Assembly (NCBI GenBank): GCA_964343975.1
Contig: CAYFLU010000064.1
Coordinates: forward strand, 1-17,959
From: SCUN01 sp964343975
GTDB lineage: Bacteria; Acidobacteriota; Vicinamibacteria; Vicinamibacterales; SCN-69-37
DNA length: 17,959 nt
Reading direction: 5' to 3'
Below are positions 1 to 6,370 of this stretch, in pieces. Within the stretch, counting starts at the first letter, position 1. Each line of letters begins with the position of its first letter. The position numbers were made by a program, and so were the translations under genes. The notes below the pieces were generated by a model. That model saw only the letters and a list, made by a program, of their open reading frames with translations, ran no database searches and was not told the DNA's origin.

Positions 1-132
1 GAAGACCACGAGGTTCTTCGTCCACTGTCCGGGCCGGAGGGCGAGCAGAAGATTGATGGCCAGCGCGCGGTCGTGCGAATCGGCCCCGGCCGTAGCCGGG
101 ACCGCCTTTGAGGAAAACTGTTCAGCCGCCAT
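1..132 (-). CDS. UbiA-family prenyltransferase, decaprenyl-phosphate phosphoribosyltransferase type (N-terminal 44 codons, runs off the window)
   Basis: Only the first 44 codons are present, and the gene continues beyond base 1. A polar leader of about 25 residues is followed by LLLALRPGQWTKNLVVF. This matches the conserved N-terminal LRPxQWxKN segment of the UbiA-superfamily enzymes that transfer phosphoribose 5-phosphate from PRPP to a polyprenyl phosphate, the first committed step toward decaprenyl-phospho-arabinose-type donors. These are polytopic inner-membrane enzymes, and the membrane helices would lie outside the window. ATG at 132 is used as the start. In-frame GTG codons at 144 and 165 are alternatives, and the in-frame TAA at 193-195 (also the stop of the upstream STAS gene) limits extension. 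No strong Shine-Dalgarno is visible. The gene probably follows the STAS gene in one transcript, with a gap of about 60 nt. The family call rests on a single motif, so the exact substrate is uncertain. Confidence 0.6.
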   Translation of the reverse strand, partial: MAAEQFSSKAVPATAGADSHDRALAINLLLALRPGQWTKNLVVF

Positions 133-192
133 GAGGCCGGGCACTGCCCGCGTACGAATACGCACGCAGGCCGATGCCGGTGGCGTACGCGC

Positions 193-531
193 TTACGAGA
201 AGCTCTTCAGCGCGTCCGCTTCGCTGTCGAACGTCTCGAAGACCGTGAGCAGCTTGGTGATCATCAGCAGGTCGGTAATGCGCTTGGTCAGGTTCACCAG
301 CTTGAGCTGGCCGCCCTGACGGCTGACCGTCGTGTAGGTGCGGACGATTTCACCGAGACCCGCCGAGTCGATGTAGGGGACGTCGGCGAGGTTCAACAAG
401 ATCTTCTTGTGGCCCTGGAGGATCAGCGAGTTGATCTTGTCCTTGAGCACTTCGTCGCCTTCGTTGAGAGTAATCTTGCCCTTCAGGTCGAGAATCATCA
501 CCGACCCGATGGAGCGCTCGTCAATCTGCAT
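193..531 (-). CDS. STAS-domain anti-sigma-factor antagonist (SpoIIAA/RsbV-like)
   Basis: This 112-residue protein is a single STAS domain, the usual length for SpoIIAA/RsbV antagonists. The hallmark VPYIDSAGLGEIV places the phosphorylatable serine at about residue 56. Such proteins bind an anti-sigma kinase in the cytoplasm when unphosphorylated and release the sigma factor. The partner switch kinase is not in the window, so the pathway it serves is unknown. The ATG at 531 has a good Shine-Dalgarno (AGGAG, about 7 nt upstream). A candidate sigma-70 promoter lies about 100 nt further upstream. The prenyltransferase gene follows in the same direction. The family call is firm; the specific sigma-factor target is not known. 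Confidence 0.88.
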   Translation of the reverse strand: MQIDERSIGSVMILDLKGKITLNEGDEVLKDKINSLILQGHKKILLNLADVPYIDSAGLGEIVRTYTTVSRQGGQLKLVNLTKRITDLLMITKLLTVFETFDSEADALKSFS

Positions 532-629
532 CAGAAGCTCCTGTCACCTGTCGCCTGCCGTACCGAAACCGGACGCCGTGGACGCGCCAAGTGGGCTCGG
601 CTGGCTGCCAAGCCCAAAAATTTGTCCAT

Positions 630-658
630 AGTCTAGGTGTTTCGCCGCCCTTTCACAA
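630..658 (-). promoter_or_regulatory. candidate sigma-70 promoter for the STAS gene
   Basis: On the minus strand, TTGTGA (653-658) and TAGACT (630-635) are separated by exactly 17 nt, each matching consensus at 4 of 6 positions. This would give a leader of about 90 nt before the STAS start codon. It is a motif match only. Confidence 0.3.
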
Positions 659-712
659 GGCCGAACGCGGCATGTTAGGGTTATTCGGGGATTTCGTGAC
701 ACACCGGGAAGT

Positions 713-1396
713 TTGCCGCTTGAGCGGCTCAATGCCATCAATAGATTGACGGTTGTCGCCAGGCTGCTGTCGAGCGCCGTGCACGACACCCGGAATGCCC
801 TTCAGATCATCACCGGCCACGCCGAACTCTTCGCCGAAACCAGCCACGACGTGGACCGGTCTCGAGAGCGCTCACGGTCCATCCTGACTCAGGCCGAACG
901 GGCCACACAGCGGATGCAGGGATTGGTCATGCTAGGGCAGGAGACCGAACCGGCGCCTGTCAGGTTCGAGGTCCGGGCGCTGGCCGAAGAGGTCTACGGT
1001 CTGAGGCGCTCGTCCTTTGGCCGGGCCCGCATCAAAGTCACCGTGGCCCCGACTGACGGGGAGTTCTGGATTCGGGCGCCCCGGCCTGATGTCCTCCGGG
1101 CCGTCGCCAATCTCATGTTGAACGCCGAGCGCGCCGTGGCCGGCCGGCCCAACTCGGAAATCCGGTTTGAAGTGACCGCCAACGCCGGGCGGGTTCGCCT
1201 CACGGTGAACGACAACGGCCCCGGCATTCCCGCTGAGCGGCTGGCGACCCTCTTCGAACCCTTCGGCGAGGGGACCGGCCCCGGAATCGGGTTGGCCGTC
1301 TCGAGGTGGTTGGTCGAGCGGGCCGGCGGCACGCTGACGCTGGCGTCGAACGACGCCGGCGCCGCGTTTGCGATCGAGTTCCCTGCCGACCGCTAG
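713..1396 (+). CDS. short soluble sensor histidine kinase (HisKA-like plus HATPase), no sensor domain
   Basis: The protein is about 227 residues and consists only of a kinase core. The H-box AVHDTRNALQIITGHAEL carries the candidate phospho-acceptor His24. An N-box (NLMLNAERAV, about 133-142), a D/G1-box (DNGPGI, about 167-172) and a G2-box (GTGPGIGLA, about 187-195) follow. There is no membrane segment and no PAS, GAF or HAMP domain, so it is cytoplasmic and either takes its signal from a partner or has lost an N-terminal part. The start is uncertain: the first usable codon in frame is TTG at 713 with poor ribosome-binding context, and the upstream in-frame stop is at 629-631. Its TAG stop (1394-1396) overlaps the stop of the convergent sigma-54 activator remnant within CTAG. 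An NtrC-type partner is plausible by position, but that neighbour is truncated. Confidence 0.75.
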   Translation: MPLERLNAINRLTVVARLLSSAVHDTRNALQIITGHAELFAETSHDVDRSRERSRSILTQAERATQRMQGLVMLGQETEPAPVRFEVRALAEEVYGLRRSSFGRARIKVTVAPTDGEFWIRAPRPDVLRAVANLMLNAERAVAGRPNSEIRFEVTANAGRVRLTVNDNGPGIPAERLATLFEPFGEGTGPGIGLAVSRWLVERAGGTLTLASNDAGAAFAIEFPADR

Positions 1397-2094
1397 GCCG
1401 CCGAGGGGTCGCCGACCCCGATACCCAGTCGCTGCAACTTGTCGATCAGCGTCGTCCGGCTCAGGTTCAGCAGCTTGGCCGCCTGACGCTTGTTGCCCCC
1501 GGTCTTCTCCAGGCATTGGAGAATGAGGTCCTTCTCCATTTGCGACATGATCGAGGAGAAGTTCACGCCTTCGTCCGGGATCGTCATCATCGGCACCGAG
1601 GAGGCGCGATCGACCGGACGCAGTTCTTCCGGCAGCATCTCCGGCACGATCTCCGTGCGCGCGCCGCTCATGGCCACGGCGTGTTCGATCGCGTTCTCGA
1701 GCTGGCGAATGTTGCCCGGCCATTCGTAGCGCATCAACGCGCGCATGGCATCCTGGCTGATGGCGCGCACGCTCAGGCCGTTGTGCTGGCACGACTGCCG
1801 CACGAACCGCTGCGCGAGCATCGGAATGTCTTCCATCCGGGTGCGGAGCGGCGGCAACATCACGCGCACCACGTTCAAGCGGTAGTAGAGGTCCTCGCGG
1901 AAGCTGCCGTCCTTCACGAGCTTCATCAGGTCGACGTTCGTGGCCGCGATGACGCGCGCATTGATCTTGACGGGCTTCGATGTGCCGACGCGCTCGATCT
2001 CATGTTCCTGGAGCGCGCGCAGCAGCTTGGCCTGCAACGCCATCGACATCGATGACACTTCGTCGATGAAGAGGGTGCCGCGATCCGTGACCGA
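1393..2094 (-). pseudogene. sigma-54-dependent response regulator (NtrC family), N-terminally truncated
   Basis: The surviving part begins at about SVTDRGTLFIDEVSSM (Walker B, just 5' of the join). It continues through the sensor/arginine-finger region (RVIAATN, GSFREDLYYRLNVV), the WPGNIRQLENAIEHAV segment and a C-terminal Fis-type helix-turn-helix (GGNKRQAAKLLNLSRTTLIDKL). The receiver domain, Walker A and the GAFTGA loop that contacts sigma-54 are all absent, so it cannot be a working activator. The open frame extends upstream to 2217. Those roughly 40 extra residues (cysteine- and serine-rich, low complexity) are simply the antisense of the histidine kinase remnant on the other strand. 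The HTH is intact, so a DNA-binding fragment could in principle persist. An assembly chimera would look the same. The family assignment is firm, and the truncation is directly visible. Confidence 0.85.
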
Positions 2095-2113
2095 GACGAT
2101 GTGCCAGATCGTC
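2095..2113. repeat. short perfect inverted repeat at the head-to-head join of two gene remnants
   Basis: GACGAT (2095-2100), a 7-nt spacer, then ATCGTC (2108-2113). The last recognisable codons of the sigma-54 activator lie immediately to the left on the minus strand. The first recognisable codons of a histidine kinase (VGEQVDVRFDLAAELP) lie immediately to the right on the plus strand. The repeat therefore marks the breakpoint. Short inverted repeats favour fold-back template switching, both in cells and during amplification. Confidence 0.6.
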
Positions 2114-2383
2114 GGTGAGCAGGTCGATGTACGGTTTGATTTGGCGGCGGAACTGCCGCTCGTCGAGATGGATCCGCACCAGCAGCACACGCTCCGCACG
2201 CCGGAACCGATTTTCACAGGAAAGAAGCCGAGCCGCGGCGCCGGTCTGGCGCTGACGACCGCTCACGGCATCCTGCAGCAGAGCGGCGGCACGTTCTCGG
2301 TCGCGCCTGGCGCCGGCCGCGGTGCCGTCATCACGCTCACGTTGCCTGCGCGCGACGCAGGCGGCTACCTGCCCCGTACATAA
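2108..2383 (+). pseudogene. histidine kinase C-terminal remnant, lacking H-box and N-box
   Basis: From about 2111 the plus strand encodes VGEQVDVRFDLAAELP and then VEMDPHQ, which is the typical lead-in to an ATPase N-box. It then passes directly to PEPIFTGKKPSRGAGLALTT and AHGILQQSGGTFSV, the ATP-lid and G2-box end of an HATPase domain. The N-box and D-box (roughly 60-70 residues) are missing between these pieces, so there is an in-frame internal deletion as well as the lost N-terminus. Upstream of the join the open frame runs on as the antisense of the sigma-54 activator. The stop is TAA at 2381-2383, directly before the bidirectional hairpin. Without N-box asparagine and D-box it should not bind ATP or act as a kinase. 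It may be the decayed partner of the adjacent regulator, but that is inference. Confidence 0.78.
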
Positions 2384-2413
2384 AAAAAGAGCGGGTCGCG
2401 AGACCCGCTCTTT
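2382..2413 (-). terminator. rho-independent terminator of rpsU (possibly bidirectional)
   Basis: A perfect 12-bp stem, AAAGAGCGGGTC (2386-2397) and GACCCGCTCTTT (2402-2413), is closed by a GCGA tetraloop of the GNRA type. Read on the minus strand it is followed by a run of seven T, the classic form for ending rpsU transcripts. On the plus strand the tail (TTTGAACTC) is poor, so it would stop the histidine kinase remnant only weakly. Confidence 0.88.
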
Positions 2414-2436
2414 GAACTCTCCAGTAAAGCTGGCCG

Positions 2437-2634
2437 CTATTCTGGATCGCGGCGCTGCTTCTTGCGGGAGCGCTTCCGCGCCAGCGCTTGCTTCGCGCGG
2501 CGCTTGTCGCCCGGCTTCAGATAAAAGGAGTGTTTCTTGATGTCCTTGATGATGTCTTCCTGCTGCACCTTTCGCTTGAAACGGCGCAGCGCGCTCTCAA
2601 TGGACTCGCCTTCCTGAATCTTCACTTCTGCCAA
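2437..2634 (-). CDS. rpsU: 30S ribosomal protein S21
   Basis: This 65-residue, strongly basic protein has the S21 signature: VKIQEGESIESALRRFKRK at the N-terminus, then a Lys/Arg-rich tail. S21 is a small-subunit protein near the anti-Shine-Dalgarno region of 16S rRNA, involved in initiation on structured mRNA. The length is normal for bacterial S21. Translation starts at TTG (2632-2634). The start is supported by a strong purine-rich ribosome-binding site (AAGGGGG, about 8 nt upstream) and by the family N-terminus MAEVKI. The gene is divergent from purD across 84 nt and ends at the strong hairpin at 2386-2413. Identification is near certain. Confidence 0.96.
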   Translation of the reverse strand: MAEVKIQEGESIESALRRFKRKVQQEDIIKDIKKHSFYLKPGDKRRAKQALARKRSRKKQRRDPE

Positions 2635-2718
2635 GGCAATACACCCCCTTCCTCGGTCGGGATCACTTACTCAAACTGCTAGCGTATCACGCGGCAAACT
2701 GGCCAGAATGGATACCTG

Positions 2719-3993
2719 ATGCGAGTTCTGGTTCTCGGTGCGGGTGGTCGCGAGCATGCCTTGGCTTGGCGCTTGGCGGCCGATTCTGATGTCAAAAATG
2801 TAATTTCCTCGCCCGGCAACCCCGGGATGGCCGATATTGGCCCCCTTCGTCCGGTCGCCATCACCGATCCGGCTCGCGTGGTCGCGTTGGCCACCGAAAG
2901 TCAGGCGGATCTGGTGGTGATCGGGCCGGAGGCGCCCCTCGACGCTGGCGTCTCTGACGCGTTGAGGCAGCAGGGATTTCCGGTGATCGGTCCGAGCCGA
3001 GCTGCGGCCCAGTTGGAATGCTCGAAGGTCTTTGCGAAGCGATTCATGGAACGCCACGGGATTCCGACGGCGGCCTGTGAGGTTCATGCGGAGCTGGCCG
3101 CGGCACTGTCGCTGCTCGCCAGTCGTCGTCTGGGAGTGCCGGTCGTGGTCAAGGCCGATGGACTCGCTGCGGGCAAGGGCGTGGTGGTGGCGATGACCCA
3201 AGCAGAGGCCGAGGTGGCTGTGCGGGCGTGTCTCGCCGATGGTGCCTTCGGCGCCGCCGGGTCAACCGTGGTCATCGAAGAGTGCCTCACCGGGCCTGAG
3301 GTGTCGTTCTTCGTCTTGTGCGACGGCACGCGCGCGGTCGCACTCGGCAGTGCGCAGGACCACAAGCGCGCGTTTGATGACGACAAGGGGCCGAATACCG
3401 GCGGCATGGGCGCATTCGCGCCGAGCGCATTGGTCACATCCGAGGTGCATGCGTTTGCCATGGACGTGGCAGACCGCGTCATGAAGGGGCTGAAGGCCGA
3501 CGGTCTGGGCGAGTATCGCGGCTTTCTTTACATCTCGCTCATGCTCACACCGCGTGGGCCGATGGTCATCGAATTCAACGTCAGATTCGGCGACCCGGAG
3601 GCGCAGGTGCTTTTGCCCGCCATCGAGGGACCATTCGCTCGGGTGCTCAGGGCGGCCGCAGAGGGAGATCTTCGGGCCGCCCCGAGCTTGGCGCTGTCCT
3701 CAGAGAAGTTCGTCGGTGTGGTGCTGGCCTCCGGAGGCTACCCGGGCTCGATCTCCCTCGGGCACCCGGTCACTGGCCTGGGACGCGCCGGGGCGATGCC
3801 CGGTGTCGTGGTGTTCCACGCCGGCACCCGCGTTGAGGGAGACCAGATCGTGACCAACGGTGGCCGCGTCTTCACCGTCGTCGGGCGAGGCCCGACATTT
3901 GCGGACGCCATGACGCGAGCCTACGCGGCCGCGGCCCTCGTGGAGTTCGAGGGCAAGCAGCACCGGACCGATATCGCTCGCCGGGCGCTGTGA
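2719..3993 (+). CDS. purD: phosphoribosylamine--glycine ligase (GAR synthetase)
   Basis: At 424 residues this is the full length of PurD. It joins phosphoribosylamine and glycine using ATP, the second step of purine synthesis, in the cytoplasm. Visible signatures are the N-terminal MRVLVLGAGGREHALAWRL, the ATP-grasp lid VVVKADGLAAGKGVVVA, GPNTGGMGAFAPS, and the metal-binding EFNVRFGDPEAQVLLP. The ATG at 2719 gives the canonical N-terminus. The ribosome-binding site is weak (GGA about 9 nt upstream). The gene is divergent from rpsU and convergent with rlmN, so it is transcribed separately from the pur operon that begins about 2.4 kb downstream. No riboswitch or PurR-like box is recognised in the 84-nt upstream gap. 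Confidence 0.97.
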   Translation: MRVLVLGAGGREHALAWRLAADSDVKNVISSPGNPGMADIGPLRPVAITDPARVVALATESQADLVVIGPEAPLDAGVSDALRQQGFPVIGPSRAAAQLECSKVFAKRFMERHGIPTAACEVHAELAAALSLLASRRLGVPVVVKADGLAAGKGVVVAMTQAEAEVAVRACLADGAFGAAGSTVVIEECLTGPEVSFFVLCDGTRAVALGSAQDHKRAFDDDKGPNTGGMGAFAPSALVTSEVHAFAMDVADRVMKGLKADGLGEYRGFLYISLMLTPRGPMVIEFNVRFGDPEAQVLLPAIEGPFARVLRAAAEGDLRAAPSLALSSEKFVGVVLASGGYPGSISLGHPVTGLGRAGAMPGVVVFHAGTRVEGDQIVTNGGRVFTVVGRGPTFADAMTRAYAAAALVEFEGKQHRTDIARRAL

Positions 3994-4047
3994 TTCCACT
4001 GCGGGTGCGGCCTCGCGCACTGGTGGTGAATGCCGTTGGGGCGTTGG

Positions 4048-5070
4048 CTAGCCGTCCGTCGCCAGCTGGCCGCAGGCCGCTCGAATATCACGGCCGCGGC
4101 TCTTGCGCACGCTGACAGTGACGCCGCCATCGGCCAAGATCTTCGCGAATCGATTGACCGTCGCGTCGGCCGGCCGGTGAAACGGAATCGCTCGCGCCTC
4201 GTTCAACGGGAGCAGGTTGACTTTTGCCTTGAGGCCCGCGAGCAAACGCACCAATCGACGGGCGTCGTCCGGCGAGTCGTTCTCGCCGGCCAGCATCACA
4301 TACTCGAACGTGATCTTGCCGCGTCGTCGCAACGGGATCGCCCGACAGGCTTCGATCAACTCCTCGATGTCGTATTTGCGGTTGATCGGCACCAGGCGGT
4401 CGCGTTGGGCTTCGGTCGTTGCATGGAGCGAGATGGCGAGGTTCGGCATCAGCGGTTCTTGAGCCAGCTTCGCCATCGCGGGCACCACACCGACGGTCGA
4501 GAGCGTGACGCGTCGCGGATGAACGGCCAACCCCTCCTCGTCTGCGAGGATGCGGAGCGCCTTCATCACCGCGTCGTAGTTATGCAGCGGCTCGCCCATG
4601 CCCATGAGGACGATGTTGAACGGGCGATCCATGAGCCCCGTTTCGTGGGCGAGCACGCGCACTTGTCCGACCATCTCTCCCGCCGTGAGATTCCGGGTCA
4701 GGCCCATGGTGCCGGTCAAACAGAAGGCGCACTTCATGGCGCACCCGACCTGCGTGGACACGCAGAACGTCTGGTTTGGGGTGTCCGGGATGTACACCGC
4801 TTCGATGTGCTGCCCGTCCGCGAGCCGCAGCAGGAACTTCGTCGTGCCGTCTGACGAGACGTCTTTGCGCGCCAGGACGGGGGTCGAGACGATCGTATCG
4901 GCCTGGAGCGCGTCGCGCAGATCTTTGCCGAGGTCCGTCATGCCGGCCGGATCGGTGACGCCGCGTTTATGAATCCAGCGAAACACCTGCGTGCCGCGAA
5001 AGCCGGGCAGGCCGCGCTCGACGAAGACGTGCTGCAATTCCTGACGATCGAGTTCCGCGAGATCGGTCAT
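4048..5070 (-). CDS. rlmN: 23S rRNA (adenine-2503-C2)-methyltransferase, dual-specificity radical SAM
   Basis: The 340-residue protein is a radical-SAM enzyme that methylates C2 of A2503 in 23S rRNA and A37 in some tRNAs. The cluster motif is Cys110-x3-Cys114-x2-Cys117 within CVSTQVGCAMKCAFCLTG. Cys103 corresponds to the conserved upstream cysteine, and Cys333 near the C-terminus (RAACGQL) matches the methyl-carrying cysteine of the family, so both catalytic thiols are present. GMGEPLHNYD and the AISLHATT segment are also typical. ATG at 5070 is chosen because the family N-terminus starts there (MTDLAELD). The frame stays open to 5247, but that part is the antisense of the M16 peptidase gene. 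The start is only 19 nt from the divergent peptidase start, so the promoters must overlap the genes. Confidence 0.95.
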   Translation of the reverse strand: MTDLAELDRQELQHVFVERGLPGFRGTQVFRWIHKRGVTDPAGMTDLGKDLRDALQADTIVSTPVLARKDVSSDGTTKFLLRLADGQHIEAVYIPDTPNQTFCVSTQVGCAMKCAFCLTGTMGLTRNLTAGEMVGQVRVLAHETGLMDRPFNIVLMGMGEPLHNYDAVMKALRILADEEGLAVHPRRVTLSTVGVVPAMAKLAQEPLMPNLAISLHATTEAQRDRLVPINRKYDIEELIEACRAIPLRRRGKITFEYVMLAGENDSPDDARRLVRLLAGLKAKVNLLPLNEARAIPFHRPADATVNRFAKILADGGVTVSVRKSRGRDIRAACGQLATDG

Positions 5071-5076
5071 CGGTGG

Positions 5077-5082
5077 TAGAAT
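5077..5082 (+). promoter_or_regulatory. possible -10 box (TAGAAT) for the peptidase/purB operon
   Basis: TAGAAT lies in the 19-nt gap between the divergent rlmN and peptidase starts. It would place transcription initiation at about 5089-5090, on the TTG candidate start codon. No good -35 is seen at 16-18 nt upstream, so this is weak. Confidence 0.22.
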
Positions 5083-5089
5083 CTTCGTC

Positions 5090-6370
5090 TTGAGTCTCTC
5101 ATCTAACCTCAAGAGAGTAAATAACTTAGAGACATTGGCTGGAGGCCTGCGTCTGCTGGCGGAGCCAATGGCCGACGTGAGATCCGTCACGATCGGTGTG
5201 TGGCTGGCTCGTGGGTCTCGACACGAGAGCGACGCCGAAAGCGGCATCGCTCATTTTGTCGAGCACATGCTGTTCAAAGGCACCGCCACACGCACCGCGC
5301 AGGCGATCGCGGAAGAGATTGATTCCATTGGCGGGCAGCTCGACGCGTTCACCGCGAAGGAATACGCGGCGTACTACATCCGCGTGCTCGATGAGCACTT
5401 GCCGCTAGCGGTGGATCTGCTCGCCGACATGGTCATGCATCCGGCGTTTGCCGCCGATGACGTGGCCAAAGAACAGAGCGTGATCCTCGAAGAAATCAAG
5501 ATGGTCGAGGACGCGCCTGATGATCTCGTCCATGAGGTCTTCACGCGGCACTTCTGGAATGATCATCCCCTGGGGCGTCCGATTCTCGGCACGCCGGAGA
5601 CCGTAGCGTCATTCACGGCGCCGACCTTGCGTCGCTATTTTGAGAGCACCTACACCGCGCCGAATCTGATCGTGTCGGCGGCTGGCCACTTCGAGACCAG
5701 TCACCTGCGCGATCTGGTGTCGCGCGCATTCGCGTCGTTGCCCACGAGCGCAATGGGGGCGGTCACGGCGGCGCCGGTGGTCTCGCGCGGATTGAGCGTG
5801 CGCGAAAAGGACATCGAGCAGGCGCACGTGTGCCTCGGCACGGCTGCGCTGCCCACGGCGCACGACGATCGCCATGCGGCCTATGTGTTGAACACGATTC
5901 TCGGCGGCTCGATGAGCTCCCGGTTGTTTCAGCACATTCGCGAGGAGCGTGGCCTCGCCTATGCGGTCTTCAGCAATCTGACGTCGTACAGCGACGCCGG
6001 CATGCTGACCGTCTATGCGGGATGCGCGGCCGACAAAGTCGGTGATGTGGTGGACCTGACGCTGGCCGAGCTGAGAGGGTTGCGGGATGCGGCGGTGACG
6101 GCCGCGGAACTGCGACGCGCCAAAGATCACCTCAAGGGCTCGCTGATGTTGAGCCTCGAGAGCACGTCGAGCCGCATGTCACATTTGGCCCGGCAGGAGC
6201 TGTACTTCACCCGTCACGATTCCATGGACGAGACGCTGGCCCGCATCGAACGCGTGTCGATGGACGATGTCCGGCGCGTGGCGGCCGCGATGTTTCGCGA
6301 TGAGCATTTGAGTGCGACGATTGTCGGCCCGGACGCGTCCCCACTCGATGCAGGGAGATTGCGACTGTGA
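5090..6370 (+). CDS. M16-family zinc metallopeptidase (processing-peptidase-like)
   Basis: This protein of about 426 residues has the inverted zinc motif HFVEH (His55, Glu58, His59) and the distal Glu in VILEEIKMVED (about residue 134-135), so the zinc site is complete. The C-terminal M16 half (LGGSMSSRLFQHIREERGLAYAV) is also present. This is the one-chain bacterial relative of the mitochondrial processing peptidase beta subunit. Bacterial members cleave peptides, and the substrate here is unknown. No signal peptide is seen, so it is probably cytoplasmic. The start is uncertain: TTG 5090 fits family length, and TTG 5135 is an alternative that begins just before GGLRLLAEPM. Its TGA overlaps the purB GTG by 4 nt, which implies cotranscription and coupling with purine genes. 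Identity is firm and the start is not. Confidence 0.92.
   Translation: MSLSSNLKRVNNLETLAGGLRLLAEPMADVRSVTIGVWLARGSRHESDAESGIAHFVEHMLFKGTATRTAQAIAEEIDSIGGQLDAFTAKEYAAYYIRVLDEHLPLAVDLLADMVMHPAFAADDVAKEQSVILEEIKMVEDAPDDLVHEVFTRHFWNDHPLGRPILGTPETVASFTAPTLRRYFESTYTAPNLIVSAAGHFETSHLRDLVSRAFASLPTSAMGAVTAAPVVSRGLSVREKDIEQAHVCLGTAALPTAHDDRHAAYVLNTILGGSMSSRLFQHIREERGLAYAVFSNLTSYSDAGMLTVYAGCAADKVGDVVDLTLAELRGLRDAAVTAAELRRAKDHLKGSLMLSLESTSSRMSHLARQELYFTRHDSMDETLARIERVSMDDVRRVAAAMFRDEHLSATIVGPDASPLDAGRLRL

Noticed and set aside
932..1792. Long minus-strand open frame (286 codons) across the histidine kinase and activator remnant
   Set aside because: It is antisense to two recognised coding stretches, rich in Arg, Gly, Ala and His with no family motif. 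It is a GC-rich shadow frame.
2635..2718. Purine riboswitch or PurR box before purD
   Set aside because: The gap is only 84 nt, and no conserved riboswitch core or paired palindromic box is visible.
3994..4047. Possible terminator between convergent purD and rlmN (GTGCG/CGCAC stem)
   Set aside because: The stem is only 5 bp and no T-run follows on either strand.
4030..4854. Plus-strand open frame of 274 codons opposite rlmN
   Set aside because: Antisense of the radical-SAM coding region, which has full motifs; the composition (Arg/His/Gln) is typical of shadows.
5094..5133. GTCTCT/AGAGAC inverted repeat at the peptidase start
   Set aside because: Arms are only 6 bp with a 28-nt spacer; this is close to chance expectation.
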